Assembly (NCBI RefSeq): GCF_000170755.1
Contig: NZ_ABCK01000008.1
Location: 146,657 to 210,656 of the forward strand
Direction: 5' to 3'
Origin: Lentisphaera araneosa HTCC2155
Lineage (GTDB): Bacteria; Verrucomicrobiota; Lentisphaeria; Lentisphaerales; Lentisphaeraceae
Length of the DNA stretch: 64,000 nt
Shown here: in pieces, positions 25,375 to 34,700 of the stretch
Numbering within the stretch: position 1 is the first letter of the stretch
How the letters are laid out: each line of letters starts with the position of its first letter
The notes under the pieces: generated by a model
Told to the model about the DNA's origin: nothing
Databases searched by the model: none
Seen by the model: the letters and a program-made list of their open reading frames with translations, nothing else
Made by a program: the position numbers and the translations under genes

Positions 25375-26439
25375 TCAATACAACTTTGCAGATGGCGCAC
25401 GTTTCCAGCGTTCGGCATTCAGGCGCTTGTTGATGACTTGGCGTAGGTTTTGTGAGTAGTTGTCATCGAGGGCTAAGGCATTGCTGGTTTCACTGATGTA
25501 GCAGCAGCGCTTGAGAACGTCGAAGGGAAGGTCAGTGGGGATGCCTTCGAGTTGGTAGGCGTAGTAATCTGAGATGCCATTGAGGATGATTTTTTTCGAG
25601 GTGGGAATTTTGAAGTCACGAATAGTATTAAGGTGATCGACCATGCCTGTTGTGCAATTGCGGCCAATGGAGTGATAAAACTGAGGTGAATCGTGCAGGC
25701 TATTGGCGGCTCTTATGATGTCGAGTAAAAAGAGTTTGGAATGCTCGATATTGAGATTCATGGGATACAGGAAAGTCTGTTCTTTACGTACTTTGGTACG
25801 GAGTGGGATGAGGTCGCGCTCATCACCCATAACATAAATGAGTTCATATTGTTTAAAAATACCCTTGAGGGGATGATAACTTTCTCCTTCTTGTTTGCGA
25901 ACCTCTAAGGAAATGGCGATGTTTTGACCATCCTTAAAGCGGAAGCTCAGAAAAGTATGGCTGATGGTGCGGTAATTATCCCAATAAGAGATGATGAGAT
26001 CAGTACCTTCGAGTTGTCCTAAGTCAAAAGTTCGATTATCAAATTTTACTTCGACTTCCTTGCCTTCAGCGTACTTAAAGTTGCGGAAGTTTTTTATGCT
26101 CAATAAATCACCATTTTGTTCAATGAGTGGTAGCTTTGCGACTTCCGCATCCCAGTTACGCTCATTGGAGGCGGGGATAAAGATAAACCACAGAATGACA
26201 AATAAATTGATTAGCGAAAAGATCTTTAAGGCTTTGCGAAATCGTTTCACTAAGAGCAGTAGGATTCCACTGCTGATTACATAGAGAATGATGGACAGCA
26301 ATCGTATGGCATCATGAAAAGTGAAGTGAATGATTAAACAAGCGACAGCCAGCGTAAGGGGGATGTACAAACCGCAGACTCCAAATAAAGAGAGTCGGAA
26401 TAGGGCGAGTTTGAGTTGTTTGATATGCTTAGTTTTCAT
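25375..26439 (-). CDS. DUF4105 membrane protein
   Basis: A 354-residue protein with four hydrophobic segments in the first 110 residues and a soluble domain after. Family features of DUF4105: IAISLEVRKQEGESYHPL (about 174-191), the YVMGDERDLIPLRTKVRKE block, FLYPMN, and the SIGRNCTTGMVDHLN segment (about 257-271) with a conserved Asn-Cys-Thr, reminiscent of papain-like or NlpC-like cysteine sites. Function is unknown. The gene is divergent from the esterase at 26525. Confidence 0.82.
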   Translation of the reverse strand: MKTKHIKQLKLALFRLSLFGVCGLYIPLTLAVACLIIHFTFHDAIRLLSIILYVISSGILLLLVKRFRKALKIFSLINLFVILWFIFIPASNERNWDAEVAKLPLIEQNGDLLSIKNFRNFKYAEGKEVEVKFDNRTFDLGQLEGTDLIISYWDNYRTISHTFLSFRFKDGQNIAISLEVRKQEGESYHPLKGIFKQYELIYVMGDERDLIPLRTKVRKEQTFLYPMNLNIEHSKLFLLDIIRAANSLHDSPQFYHSIGRNCTTGMVDHLNTIRDFKIPTSKKIILNGISDYYAYQLEGIPTDLPFDVLKRCCYISETSNALALDDNYSQNLRQVINKRLNAERWKRAPSAKLY

Positions 26440-26524
26440 AGACTTAGTTTAGAAAGAAAAGACATTTTTCCAAGGTTGAACTATGGTGGAAAGACAAAAA
26501 CTGCCAATAATTAGAGGTCTTTCG

Positions 26525-27394
26525 ATGAAGTTAATCGCCATGCTCATGATCACCATATTTAGTTTTACGGTAATATCTGCCGATTCAGAATATAAATATG
26601 GACCCGATTCATCTCGACAAGAAGGAGTGCCACAAGGCAAAATTCACGACTTCGTTTTTAGTACGAGCAAGATTTACCCCAATACAATTAGAAGGTATTC
26701 GGTATACGTTCCAGAACAATACAAGGGTGAAGCCACCGCCTTGATGGTTTTTCAGGACGGACATGCATTTTTGAAAGAGAAAGGGCATTTTAGAACGCCG
26801 ACTGTTTTAGATAACCTCATTCATCAAAAACGCATTCCTGTGATGATCGCAATTTTTATAGACCCAGCTTATCTAGGCAGCGAGTTACCTAAAAATCGAG
26901 GATGGCGGCCAAAACCAGAAAATCGCAGTGTGGAATACGATAGTCTCGGAGATAAATATGCCCGTTTCCTAATAGAGGAAATTATACCCGAAATAAGTAA
27001 GACTTATAAGCTCACTGAGGATCCCGAGAAAAGAGCCCTTGCGGGACTAAGCTCTGGCGGGATATGTGCATGGACAGCTGCGTGGGAACGACCCGATTAC
27101 TTTCGTAAAATTTTGAGCTGTATCGGTAGTTTCACTAATATTCGCGGTGGTCATGTATATCCAGCGATGATTCGCTCTAATCCAGCTAAGCCCATTCGCG
27201 TCTTTCTACAGGGAGGTGCCCGTGATTTAGATAATCAATTTGGAAATTGGCCTCTTGCGAATCAACAAATGGCAAAATCTTTAGCCTTTGCTAAGTACGA
27301 TTATAAATTCGTGTTTGGAAATGGGGGCCATAGTGGATTACACGGAGGGACTATTTTACCTGAGGCTATGGAATGGCTGTGGCGAAAAGAATAA
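26525..27394 (+). CDS. Secreted enterochelin-esterase-like hydrolase
   Basis: A 289-residue alpha/beta-hydrolase of the esterase D/Fes group. I start at ATG 26525 because an AGAGG site precedes it and a signal peptide then opens the protein (MKLIAMLMITIFSFTVISA); an ATG 14 codons earlier would bury it. Nucleophile Ser in AGLSSGGICAW, acid in GGARDLDNQ, His in GNGGHSGLHGG. The N-terminus RRYSVYVPEQYKGEATALMV is typical. Such enzymes in marine PVC bacteria often act on acyl or feruloyl esters of polysaccharides; no siderophore genes are nearby, so an enterochelin role is unlikely. Confidence 0.9.
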   Translation: MKLIAMLMITIFSFTVISADSEYKYGPDSSRQEGVPQGKIHDFVFSTSKIYPNTIRRYSVYVPEQYKGEATALMVFQDGHAFLKEKGHFRTPTVLDNLIHQKRIPVMIAIFIDPAYLGSELPKNRGWRPKPENRSVEYDSLGDKYARFLIEEIIPEISKTYKLTEDPEKRALAGLSSGGICAWTAAWERPDYFRKILSCIGSFTNIRGGHVYPAMIRSNPAKPIRVFLQGGARDLDNQFGNWPLANQQMAKSLAFAKYDYKFVFGNGGHSGLHGGTILPEAMEWLWRKE

Positions 27395-27494
27395 TTTGCC
27401 TTGAATTTAAGAATATTTTGTGATTAGCTGTTACTATTGGGGATCGGCGGTCATAAATAGTTTAAGCACTTTAACTACACAGGACATATAAGAT

Positions 27495-28943
27495 ATGAAA
27501 ATTTATTTAGCTTTATTTTTCTTTTCACTTTCACTTTTTGCAGGCGATTTGCGTTTAGCTTCGCTCTTTCAAGACAATATGGTGGTGCAAAGAGATCAAG
27601 AATTTGTAATTTGGGGCGAAGCTCCAGCTAATAAAAAAGTTGACGTGCAGGTAGCTGGGCAAAATGCCTCTGTAAAGGTTTCAGAATTGGGTAAATGGAT
27701 GATTAAGCTTCCCGCATTAAAAGCGAGTAGCGCTTTTGAAATTAAAGTGACTGCGGGGTCTGAGAAAAAACTGATTAAAAATGCGGTTCTTGGTGAAGTT
27801 TGGATTTGCTCTGGGCAATCGAATATGCAGATGGGCTGGGGCGGCATTCCCGAAATCAAGAAGATGGCGGTGAATGCGAAAAATATTCGCACTTTTAAAG
27901 TTAATAATACGGTTTCATACCAAGAGGAAGATTATTGCCAGGGTTCTTGGGTCGAAGCTGCACCAGGTAGTGCTGTAGCAGCGGCTTTTGCCGTGAATCT
28001 TCAAAAATCTATTATTTGCCCAATAGGTATTATTCAGGCTTCTTGGGGCAGCTCATCAGTTGAAGGTTGGATGCCAATGGATATGGCAGAGAAATTGCCT
28101 CACTTTAAAAAAGAGCTCGAAGATTGCCGTGCGAATGACAAAGATAAGGTTGCGGAGATTTTAGCAAAGAAAAAAATGTCTGGCAAAGACAATATCTTTC
28201 TGAGAACACGTCCAAACTTATTATACAATGCGATGATGCACCCTTTGATCCCTTATTCACTCAGAGGAGTCGTTTGGTATCAGGGCGAGGCAAATACGAA
28301 GAGCGTCGAGGCGATGTTGCAATATGGCCAAACTCTTCCCATGTGGTTTCAGCGTTACCGTCAAGAGTGGGACAATGAAAATCTTCAGTTAATGGCTGTG
28401 ATGCTTCCTGGGTTTGGTCGTAACTTTACCAAAGGGACGACAATAGAATCACCTGATGCGCAAACGTGGGCTTTGATGCGTGAATCGCAAATGAAAGTTT
28501 TAGAACTCGACCACACTTCAGTGGCAACGACAATTGATTTAGGTGATGTGAAGAATATTCACCCTAAGGATAAAGCTCCCATTGGCGAACGCTTGGCATT
28601 GTTGGCGCGTCGCGATGTCTTAAAAGAAAATATTGTGGCTGAAGGCCCGGTGTTTAAATCGCAGCAAGTGAACGGTTCAAAAATTGAACTGAGTTTTGAT
28701 AACTCTAAGGGGATGAAAGCTAAAGATGGCGAAGCTATTAAAGCATTTTGGATTTGCGATGATAGCAAAAGTTGGAAGTTAGCTAAGGCTGAAATTGTTG
28801 GAGAGAAAGTCGTTCTCAGTAACGCTGAAGTGAAGAAACCCCTCTATGTTCGCTATGCTTATGCAGCAATGCCAGCAGTGAATTTAGTGAATGAAGCAGA
28901 CTTGCCTGCACGTCCCTTTAGAACAGACTCTTTCACTCCCTAA
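27495..28943 (+). CDS. Secreted sialate O-acetylesterase (SASA family)
   Basis: A 482-residue protein with signal peptide (1-16, ending LFAG). SGNH-type esterase: the Ser block is WICSGQSNMQMGWG (about 103-116), and the late Asp-x-x-His is in NIHPKDKAPIGERLAL. The Ser-Val-Trp region IGIIQASWGSSSVEGW is the family's second block. It removes O-acetyl groups from sialic acids or, in environmental bacteria, from other acetylated sugars. Not in an evident operon; preceded by a 100-base gap and followed by two hairpins. Confidence 0.93.
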   Translation: MKIYLALFFFSLSLFAGDLRLASLFQDNMVVQRDQEFVIWGEAPANKKVDVQVAGQNASVKVSELGKWMIKLPALKASSAFEIKVTAGSEKKLIKNAVLGEVWICSGQSNMQMGWGGIPEIKKMAVNAKNIRTFKVNNTVSYQEEDYCQGSWVEAAPGSAVAAAFAVNLQKSIICPIGIIQASWGSSSVEGWMPMDMAEKLPHFKKELEDCRANDKDKVAEILAKKKMSGKDNIFLRTRPNLLYNAMMHPLIPYSLRGVVWYQGEANTKSVEAMLQYGQTLPMWFQRYRQEWDNENLQLMAVMLPGFGRNFTKGTTIESPDAQTWALMRESQMKVLELDHTSVATTIDLGDVKNIHPKDKAPIGERLALLARRDVLKENIVAEGPVFKSQQVNGSKIELSFDNSKGMKAKDGEAIKAFWICDDSKSWKLAKAEIVGEKVVLSNAEVKKPLYVRYAYAAMPAVNLVNEADLPARPFRTDSFTP

Positions 28944-28955
28944 TAAAATGGTTAA

Positions 28956-29053
28956 AAAGTGGCTTATTTAAACTTTGAACTGAGCCACTTTGAGGTATAG
29001 TTGCAGCGATCAAGTATGAGAAATAAAAAGCCTGAGTTTTTAACTCGGGTTTT
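28956..29053 (+). terminator. Two hairpins after the sialate esterase gene
   Basis: Stem one AAAGTGGCT (28956-28964) / AGCCACTTT (28983-28991), loop 18 bases. Stem two CCTGAGTT (29031-29038) / AACTCGGG (29042-29049), followed by TTTT. The second looks like a terminator; the pair could also sit in the leader of the next gene. Confidence 0.5.
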
Positions 29054-29101
29054 AATGAGCTTGGACGCTAATAAACATCCATAAATTAGGAGAAGACAAA
29101 C

Positions 29102-29467
29102 ATGGAAAAAGAAATTACAGCACTTTTTGACGTTTGGAATAAGGCACTACAGACAGGTGACCCAAATAAAGTTGCTGAACTTTATGAATATAACGCTATT
29201 TTACTCCCCACAGTTTCAAACAAAGTTCGTCACAATCACGACGAAATTGCAGATTATTTTGTAACTTTTCTTGCTAAAAAACCAGTTGGTAAAATCGATG
29301 AGGGTAACGTTCGTACTTTCGGCGATATTGCTATCAATTCTGGTGTTTACACTTTTACATTTGAAGATGGTTCTGCAGTAACTGCACGTTTTACTTACGT
29401 TTACCGTTGGAATGGTCAGGACTGGAAGATTATAGAGCACCACTCTTCTGCAATGCCTGAAAAGTAA
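29102..29467 (+). CDS. SnoaL-like / calcium-calmodulin kinase II association domain protein
   Basis: A 121-residue cytosolic cone-fold (NTF2-like) protein. FDVWNKALQTGDPNKVAELY (9-28), the DGSAVTARFTYVYRWNGQDW block (about 90-109) and HHSSAMPE at the end match bacterial SgcJ/CaMKII-association proteins. These fold into dimers with a ligand pocket; the ligand is unknown. RBS AGGAG lies at 29088-29092, 9 bases before the ATG. Stands alone, closed by a strong terminator. Confidence 0.87.
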   Translation: MEKEITALFDVWNKALQTGDPNKVAELYEYNAILLPTVSNKVRHNHDEIADYFVTFLAKKPVGKIDEGNVRTFGDIAINSGVYTFTFEDGSAVTARFTYVYRWNGQDWKIIEHHSSAMPEK

Positions 29468-29489
29468 ACGATTAAATAGTTTTACTTTA

Positions 29490-29516
29490 AACTCCTCAAT
29501 TTGAGGAGTTTTTTTT
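29490..29516 (+). terminator. Rho-independent terminator after the SnoaL-like gene
   Basis: AACTCCTCAA / TTGAGGAGTT stem and eight T. Confidence 0.9.
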
Positions 29517-29555
29517 GTATAGAAGTATTGAGTAAATGAGTAGATTTGATAAAAA

Positions 29556-31133
29556 CTATAGACCTAATTCGTAAAGCTTGAGGATCTCTTCCTCGCTTAG
29601 AATTTGGTTAAATATAGCTATTTCATCTAGGCTACCATCCCAGTGGCCAGGTACTTTGCGATCAAAACCATGATCTTGATCCGAAATTTTGGTTCCGATA
29701 CCCAATGATTTTAATTTACCTTGGGTGTTGAGGCCGTTGACTTGTTCAGAAGCCATGAGTTTCCCGTTTCTGTAGAGGCGGACTTCAGAGCCCGTGTGAA
29801 CAAAGGCGACATGTTGCCAGGAACCAGTAGGGAATTTGTCTTTTTCTTTTATATGAATTTTCTGACCATCTTTATCCATGACTTCGACATCGAGAAAACC
29901 AGTTTGATTAAGGCCAAAATGGAATTGCCCCCATTCTCGCATGCCCCAGTTTTTGACGATTGTCGCCCAACTAGGTCGACTTTTTGCGTAAACCCATGCA
30001 GATACAGTAATTTCTCCTAATGGGCTCTTTGGATAGTCAGGGACATAAAGAAAGCCTTTATGGTTAGCTCCCGAGAGGTGTAAAGCATTACCAGATTTCC
30101 CTCGAACGAGTAAGTTGTTTTTATGAGCAATTCGATTGGCCGAGGCATCGTTTTTATAAGTTGACCAATCGCTAAGAGTTGAGCCATCTTTACTCATTTC
30201 CATAGGGAAGTAGGCCACAGGGCCTAGTTGAGATATGTACTTTGAATAATCATTGTCGGGTTCCTGAAGATTGCGAATGAAAAAATCATTTTTTAAATCT
30301 ATATCATTGATGGAAATGTTTTGAACAACTTGTCTTTCATCTTTTTCGAAGATGATACGAACAGCTTCTTGAGCTTTTAATTCTCTTGATCTCTCTTCTT
30401 GAGTGGCCGTTAACCTAACATCAATTAAGCCTTTATAGACATGGGTTTCAACAAACTCATTTTCTACAACCCAAACAGAGAACTCAGTGCCCAAGTCGAC
30501 GACGTCAGCGACAGCAGTACGAATAGTAAAGTTTTTGGCTTCTGGAGGCACAAAAGCTGAGATTTTTCCCTGAGAGCAGGTGATCAATAAATCAGAATCA
30601 AGAGAGAAATGGGCGGGAGCTTCAATGATAGCTTGAGCGCCATTTTGGTAGTTGAGTTGGATTATGCCCTGCTCAAGAGTGTAGAGTCCTTGAGCGACTT
30701 GTTCGCCAACCTTGGGTTGTTGACCATTTTGGTTACCATAAGTAAATTGACTGCCAATGCTTCTATCTAATTTAGCTAGGATAGTACCTCGGTATGGGGC
30801 CTGACTAAGGGTCTCAGCTTCAATTTGAGGAACTTGGCTTTGGCTTTGAATGAGAGTGAAAACAAAGAGGGAGATTGCCGCGAGGCTCGTGGCCCAAAGC
30901 AAGTATCGAAAAGCGCCTTTGTTGGATTGTGATTTTGGAAGGTCAGTATTTTGTGGTAATTCGAAGTTTTGATGATAATCCTTGAGTAAAGCATGGGTTT
31001 CACAGAGCTCATAATAAACTTGGCGCGCTTGGCTAGAGGATTCAAGATGCTTTCCGAGTTCTTGTTTTTCTTCACCAGTAATCTCACGATTCAGCATTTG
31101 ATTACTCAGTTCAATAATCCGCTCCTTATTCAT
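29556..31133 (-). CDS. FecR-type membrane regulator with LamG domain
   Basis: A 525-residue protein. The first 75 residues are a cytosolic helical part (NREITGEEKQELGKHLES), then one membrane helix (about 76-97, LLWATSLAAISLFVFTLI), a FecR domain with IRTAVADVVDLGTEFSVWV (about 205-223), and a C-terminal concanavalin/LamG domain (about 335-525: ISAWVYAKSRPSWATIVKNW, GSWQHVAFVHTGSEVRLYRN, SLDEIAIFNQILSEEEI). In PVC bacteria such proteins act as anti-sigma factors for the neighbouring ECF sigma factor. The LamG domain would bind sugar or a surface ligand outside; this is inference. Its start overlaps the sigma gene stop by 4 bases (ATGA). Confidence 0.9.
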   Translation of the reverse strand: MNKERIIELSNQMLNREITGEEKQELGKHLESSSQARQVYYELCETHALLKDYHQNFELPQNTDLPKSQSNKGAFRYLLWATSLAAISLFVFTLIQSQSQVPQIEAETLSQAPYRGTILAKLDRSIGSQFTYGNQNGQQPKVGEQVAQGLYTLEQGIIQLNYQNGAQAIIEAPAHFSLDSDLLITCSQGKISAFVPPEAKNFTIRTAVADVVDLGTEFSVWVVENEFVETHVYKGLIDVRLTATQEERSRELKAQEAVRIIFEKDERQVVQNISINDIDLKNDFFIRNLQEPDNDYSKYISQLGPVAYFPMEMSKDGSTLSDWSTYKNDASANRIAHKNNLLVRGKSGNALHLSGANHKGFLYVPDYPKSPLGEITVSAWVYAKSRPSWATIVKNWGMREWGQFHFGLNQTGFLDVEVMDKDGQKIHIKEKDKFPTGSWQHVAFVHTGSEVRLYRNGKLMASEQVNGLNTQGKLKSLGIGTKISDQDHGFDRKVPGHWDGSLDEIAIFNQILSEEEILKLYELGL

Positions 31134-31648
31134 GCGGAGTCCTCATCTAAGGATTTAACGCATTGCGAGAGGTTGGTTCGAGCACGAAAAAGTGTTTGTC
31201 GAATGGTGTTGGCTGAATTCTTGAGCTCTTCGGCAATTTGTACAATGCTTGTTCCCAAGCGGTAGCGTTTGGTGATTAATTCTTTCTGACGGTCAGGGAG
31301 TTTGGCTATGCACTTTTCTAAACGTGACTTCTTCAATTCATAATCTTCTTCACGGTCAGCTTGTTCATGAACCATGAGTGAAATTACTTCATTATTGAAA
31401 ATGAGTGGGTCGCGCATTTGCTTTTGACGCCAAGCCATGACCTGAAATGAGGCAATGCGAAATGACCAACTCTTAAAACTCGTACCCAATTCAAATTCAT
31501 GTGCTTTGCTCCATAGAATGAGATTGGTCTCCTGCAAAATATCATTGGCCGCATCAGGATTGGCGACGAGACTGAGGATCAAGCCATAGAGGCGTCCTTG
31601 AAAGGAACTCATGAGTTCAACGAATTCGTCTGTGTTGTTTTTGGGCAT
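31130..31648 (-). CDS. ECF-type RNA polymerase sigma factor
   Basis: A 172-residue sigma-70 family protein of the Rhodopirellula/Verrucomicrobium type. Region 2 is MSSFQGRLYGLILSLVAN (13-30), DAANDILQETNLILW and SWSFRIASFQVMAWRQK; region 4 is KLPDRQKELITKRYRLG and a helix-turn-helix IVQIAEELKNSANTIRQTLF. It directs polymerase to target promoters, probably including carbohydrate and cytochrome genes next door. Translationally coupled to the FecR-LamG gene. The 107-base gap before the cytochrome gene contains a GC-rich hairpin, so it may have its own promoter. Confidence 0.93.
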   Translation of the reverse strand: MPKNNTDEFVELMSSFQGRLYGLILSLVANPDAANDILQETNLILWSKAHEFELGTSFKSWSFRIASFQVMAWRQKQMRDPLIFNNEVISLMVHEQADREEDYELKKSRLEKCIAKLPDRQKELITKRYRLGTSIVQIAEELKNSANTIRQTLFRARTNLSQCVKSLDEDSA

Positions 31649-31662
31649 AAGTTAAAGTCTTT

Positions 31663-31676
31663 AGTTGGCAGTAGTC
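31663..31676. repeat. Two 7-base units AGTTGGC, AGTAGTC upstream of the sigma gene
   Basis: Direct reading shows AGTTGGC then AGTAGTC then AGT. It lies just before the sigma factor gene. Only two units, so weak. Confidence 0.3.
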
Positions 31677-31730
31677 AGTTTTTTATGGGAGTTTGCCAAG
31701 CTAGTGCTTGCCGTTCCCAGTTTGTGATTG

Positions 31731-31748
31731 CGCAGCAGTGGCTGCGCG
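31731..31748 (-). terminator. GC-rich hairpin between cytochrome and sigma genes
   Basis: GCGCAGC / GCTGCGC with a 4-base loop, 8 bases after the cytochrome stop on the minus strand. No T-run follows, so it could be an attenuator, an RNA-stabilising end or a terminator. Confidence 0.4.
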
Positions 31749-31755
31749 GTACGAA

Positions 31756-34700
31756 TTATTTTAGTGTATTGATGTACTCAAAGATAGCCTCAAATTGCTT
31801 AGCTGCATCATTGTTATAGTCGGGGAGGGGAGATTTACCTTTTTCATCCGCATATTTTGGCATCTTGGTGTTGGGTACAATATGAGCGGGGTTGAGCATC
31901 CAACGCATATAGAAGTCCTTGCCAAGTCGATCGGCAGTGTACTTCAGGTTCACACCTTTAACTTCGAAAGCCGCAATAGCTTTTTCCTTGCCAATGTCAT
32001 GGCAAATAATACAGCCAAAACCAGAGGTGCCGACCAATTTTTTGCCCACGGCAATTATGTTTTTGTCAGCATTCAGTGAATCTTTTTTGCCCTGTTGAGC
32101 ATGCTGATAAGCCAAACTCTTGGCCATCATTTCAGCTCTTGCTGGGAAACTCGGCATGCGGGCCAGTAACCATTCACGACTATCATAATCTAGTGAGCCA
32201 TCGAGGTATTTCTTAATCGTACCTTCTTTGATCTTTTCACCAACAAAAGTGAGTTGAGGGCGACTTTGATCTAAATGGCCCTTGTCTTTGTAGTGGGTTT
32301 TTAAGTCCTTGATCTCATTGGCGTACTTCTGCCATTTAGCTGAAGCATTATCGCGGCTGTGACAGGCATTGCAATTGAGGGTCTTGAACTGACGCTCCGC
32401 AAATTCACTTGGGGAGTGATTTTTGAGTGAATGGGCTTTTTGAGCAAAGACTTTTCTTATGGGTTCCATTTCTTTTCGAGAAATACCAAAATTGATTTTG
32501 GGTTTTCTGGATAAACATCCTTTTTGTTGACCCTTGATTTGCTCAAAGGGAATAGTGCTTAGCATGCTGGATTCCTTGCCTCCGTGACAATCAATACAGC
32601 CACGTTCTCTAAAGAGTTTGTGGCCGACTTTTGCATCGGCTTTAAATTCGGCCATTTTGGGGCCCTTAGCACGTTTAAGCAGGAAGCTCGCAAGATCGAT
32701 CGCTTCATCATCTGATAAGCTAAAGTTGGGCATCTTGGTCCATTTGTAGAGCTTCTCAGGTGACATGAGAAATTCTTTGAGTGCTTGGGGTTTAAATTTA
32801 TTAGCTACATTGCTGAGGAGAAGGCGTTCCCCCTTTTGATTTTTTTCCTCTGGGCGAGTGTGACAGGAAATACAACCTAGATCGTAAAAGAGCTCAGACC
32901 CGCGTTTACTATTGCCAGTTAAAGCCGCTGATTTGTCTGCTTGTATATCACTAGCAAGAAATTCTGCAATATTTTTGGCTTCCTGTTTATTCAAGACGAC
33001 TTTGGGCATGTGCGCATGCTTGTTGAGGTTTTTTGGGTTGGCAATCCACTCTGCCATCCAACTTTTGTGAAGACGTCCACCCGCATTCTCGAGTGAGGGG
33101 GAATCCATTTGAGCGAGCTCGGGCATGAGTTCTTTTGATTCGCTTTTGTGGCAGGAAATACAGCGAGCTTCGGCAATCATCATACGACCTTTGCGGTGAC
33201 TTTGGAATTCATCGCTCGTAGCTCCTGTGCTATAGCGCAAATTATTTGGGCTTATGGGTTCTAGGGGGAATTTACTGCCTTGCCATTTGAGATTGAAGTA
33301 AGACTTCTTTGCCGTATCGGACTTAAAACTCAAGCGCAAATCATGGGCACCGGGATCGAGTTCAATCATTGAAGATTTGATCAGCTCGCCATTCTTATTT
33401 TCGTCAAAAATGACTTTGCCATTGAGTTCAAAACGCAAAGCTCCCGTGAGCTCAGTTTGAAAGTGAACTTTTTCTTTTTCAGTGACGATGAGGTGGCCAT
33501 TATAAATTGCTGTGAAAGCACCGCTCATTAGGAAGGGGCTTGGGAGCTCATCTTTTTTGAGCTGAATATTGAGTAAGCGAGCGACTTTGTTATCGTATTC
33601 CCAGACGTGTTTCCCTTTCATCTCAACAGTTATGCCTACAGGATAATTATTGATTTTATCTTGGAGTTCCATTTCTTTGACTGATACCATGTCGGGAACT
33701 TGGGAGTCGTCGGGGGAGAGATTATAAATGGTGTTGATTATCTCCGAATTGAGATCCTTTCCCTTAGCCGTTTTGAGTTGATAGACCACTTTCATATTAT
33801 CGACGGGCTTCATATCGTGCAACTTGAGAAAAACAGTCTTGCCATCGCGCATGAGTTTAAGTGCAGTGACGTAAACTTTTTCACCTTCCTGATTACGGCT
33901 GAATCCAATGCGTCCAACGCGCTTACTCTCAGTTGTTTTGAATTTATCGAGTTCTTCTTGAGGCGTATTTGTCGCAAAGTGACCAGAACCATATTGCTCT
34001 GAATAAACATAGTTCCATCTTTGAACGGAGAAGTTATTAACATTCTTTAAGGTTTCGGGGTCGAGCATTTCATTAAAAGTCAAATAAAGGCCTTGAGTTG
34101 TGGCTTTGACTTCCAAAGGACGGATCATTTTATTGCCCTTGTAACGTACACGATTAATGGCGCTCATGCGGCTGGCGTTTGTTTGCCAACCCTTGAAGCC
34201 AGTGATAATTGCTGAGTCAGTATTTTTCGGATTAAAGCGTATGCGCATGCCAGAAGACATGAGGCGAATGGGAAGGGCGACGACTCCGCCTTGAACTTGG
34301 CCATTGACTTTTTCTTGGAAAGTTGTGTAGGCTTTACTTTGACCATAGGAGAGATGAATAAGTTTGCCACCGAGGTCGCCCCAAGAGTTCTTTGGAACCC
34401 AAATTTGTGAACCCCCAGAGTTATCTCTATTCATCGGGATAAAGCAAAGAGGTTTTTTGTAGCCTTCAGACTCTTTTTTGCCATTTCCGGGGTGAATCAC
34501 CCCCGCAAAATCGCCTTTCTCGAGATAATTGATTTTGCAGGCCGGTACATAAGTTCCTTCGTTCTCACCTGTGGTCGCAATCGTGCCTTCGGCATTAATC
34601 GACATGCCACCCGGGGCGCGTAGGCCACTTGCAAAGATTTCGGAGTGTTGTCCATCTTTGCTGACTTTAAAAATAACCCCATGATTATCGTGAGTCTTAT

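Noticed and set aside
28956..29053. Possible riboswitch leader for the SnoaL-like gene
   Set aside because: Two simple hairpins fit terminators of the upstream gene better; no known riboswitch core was recognised.
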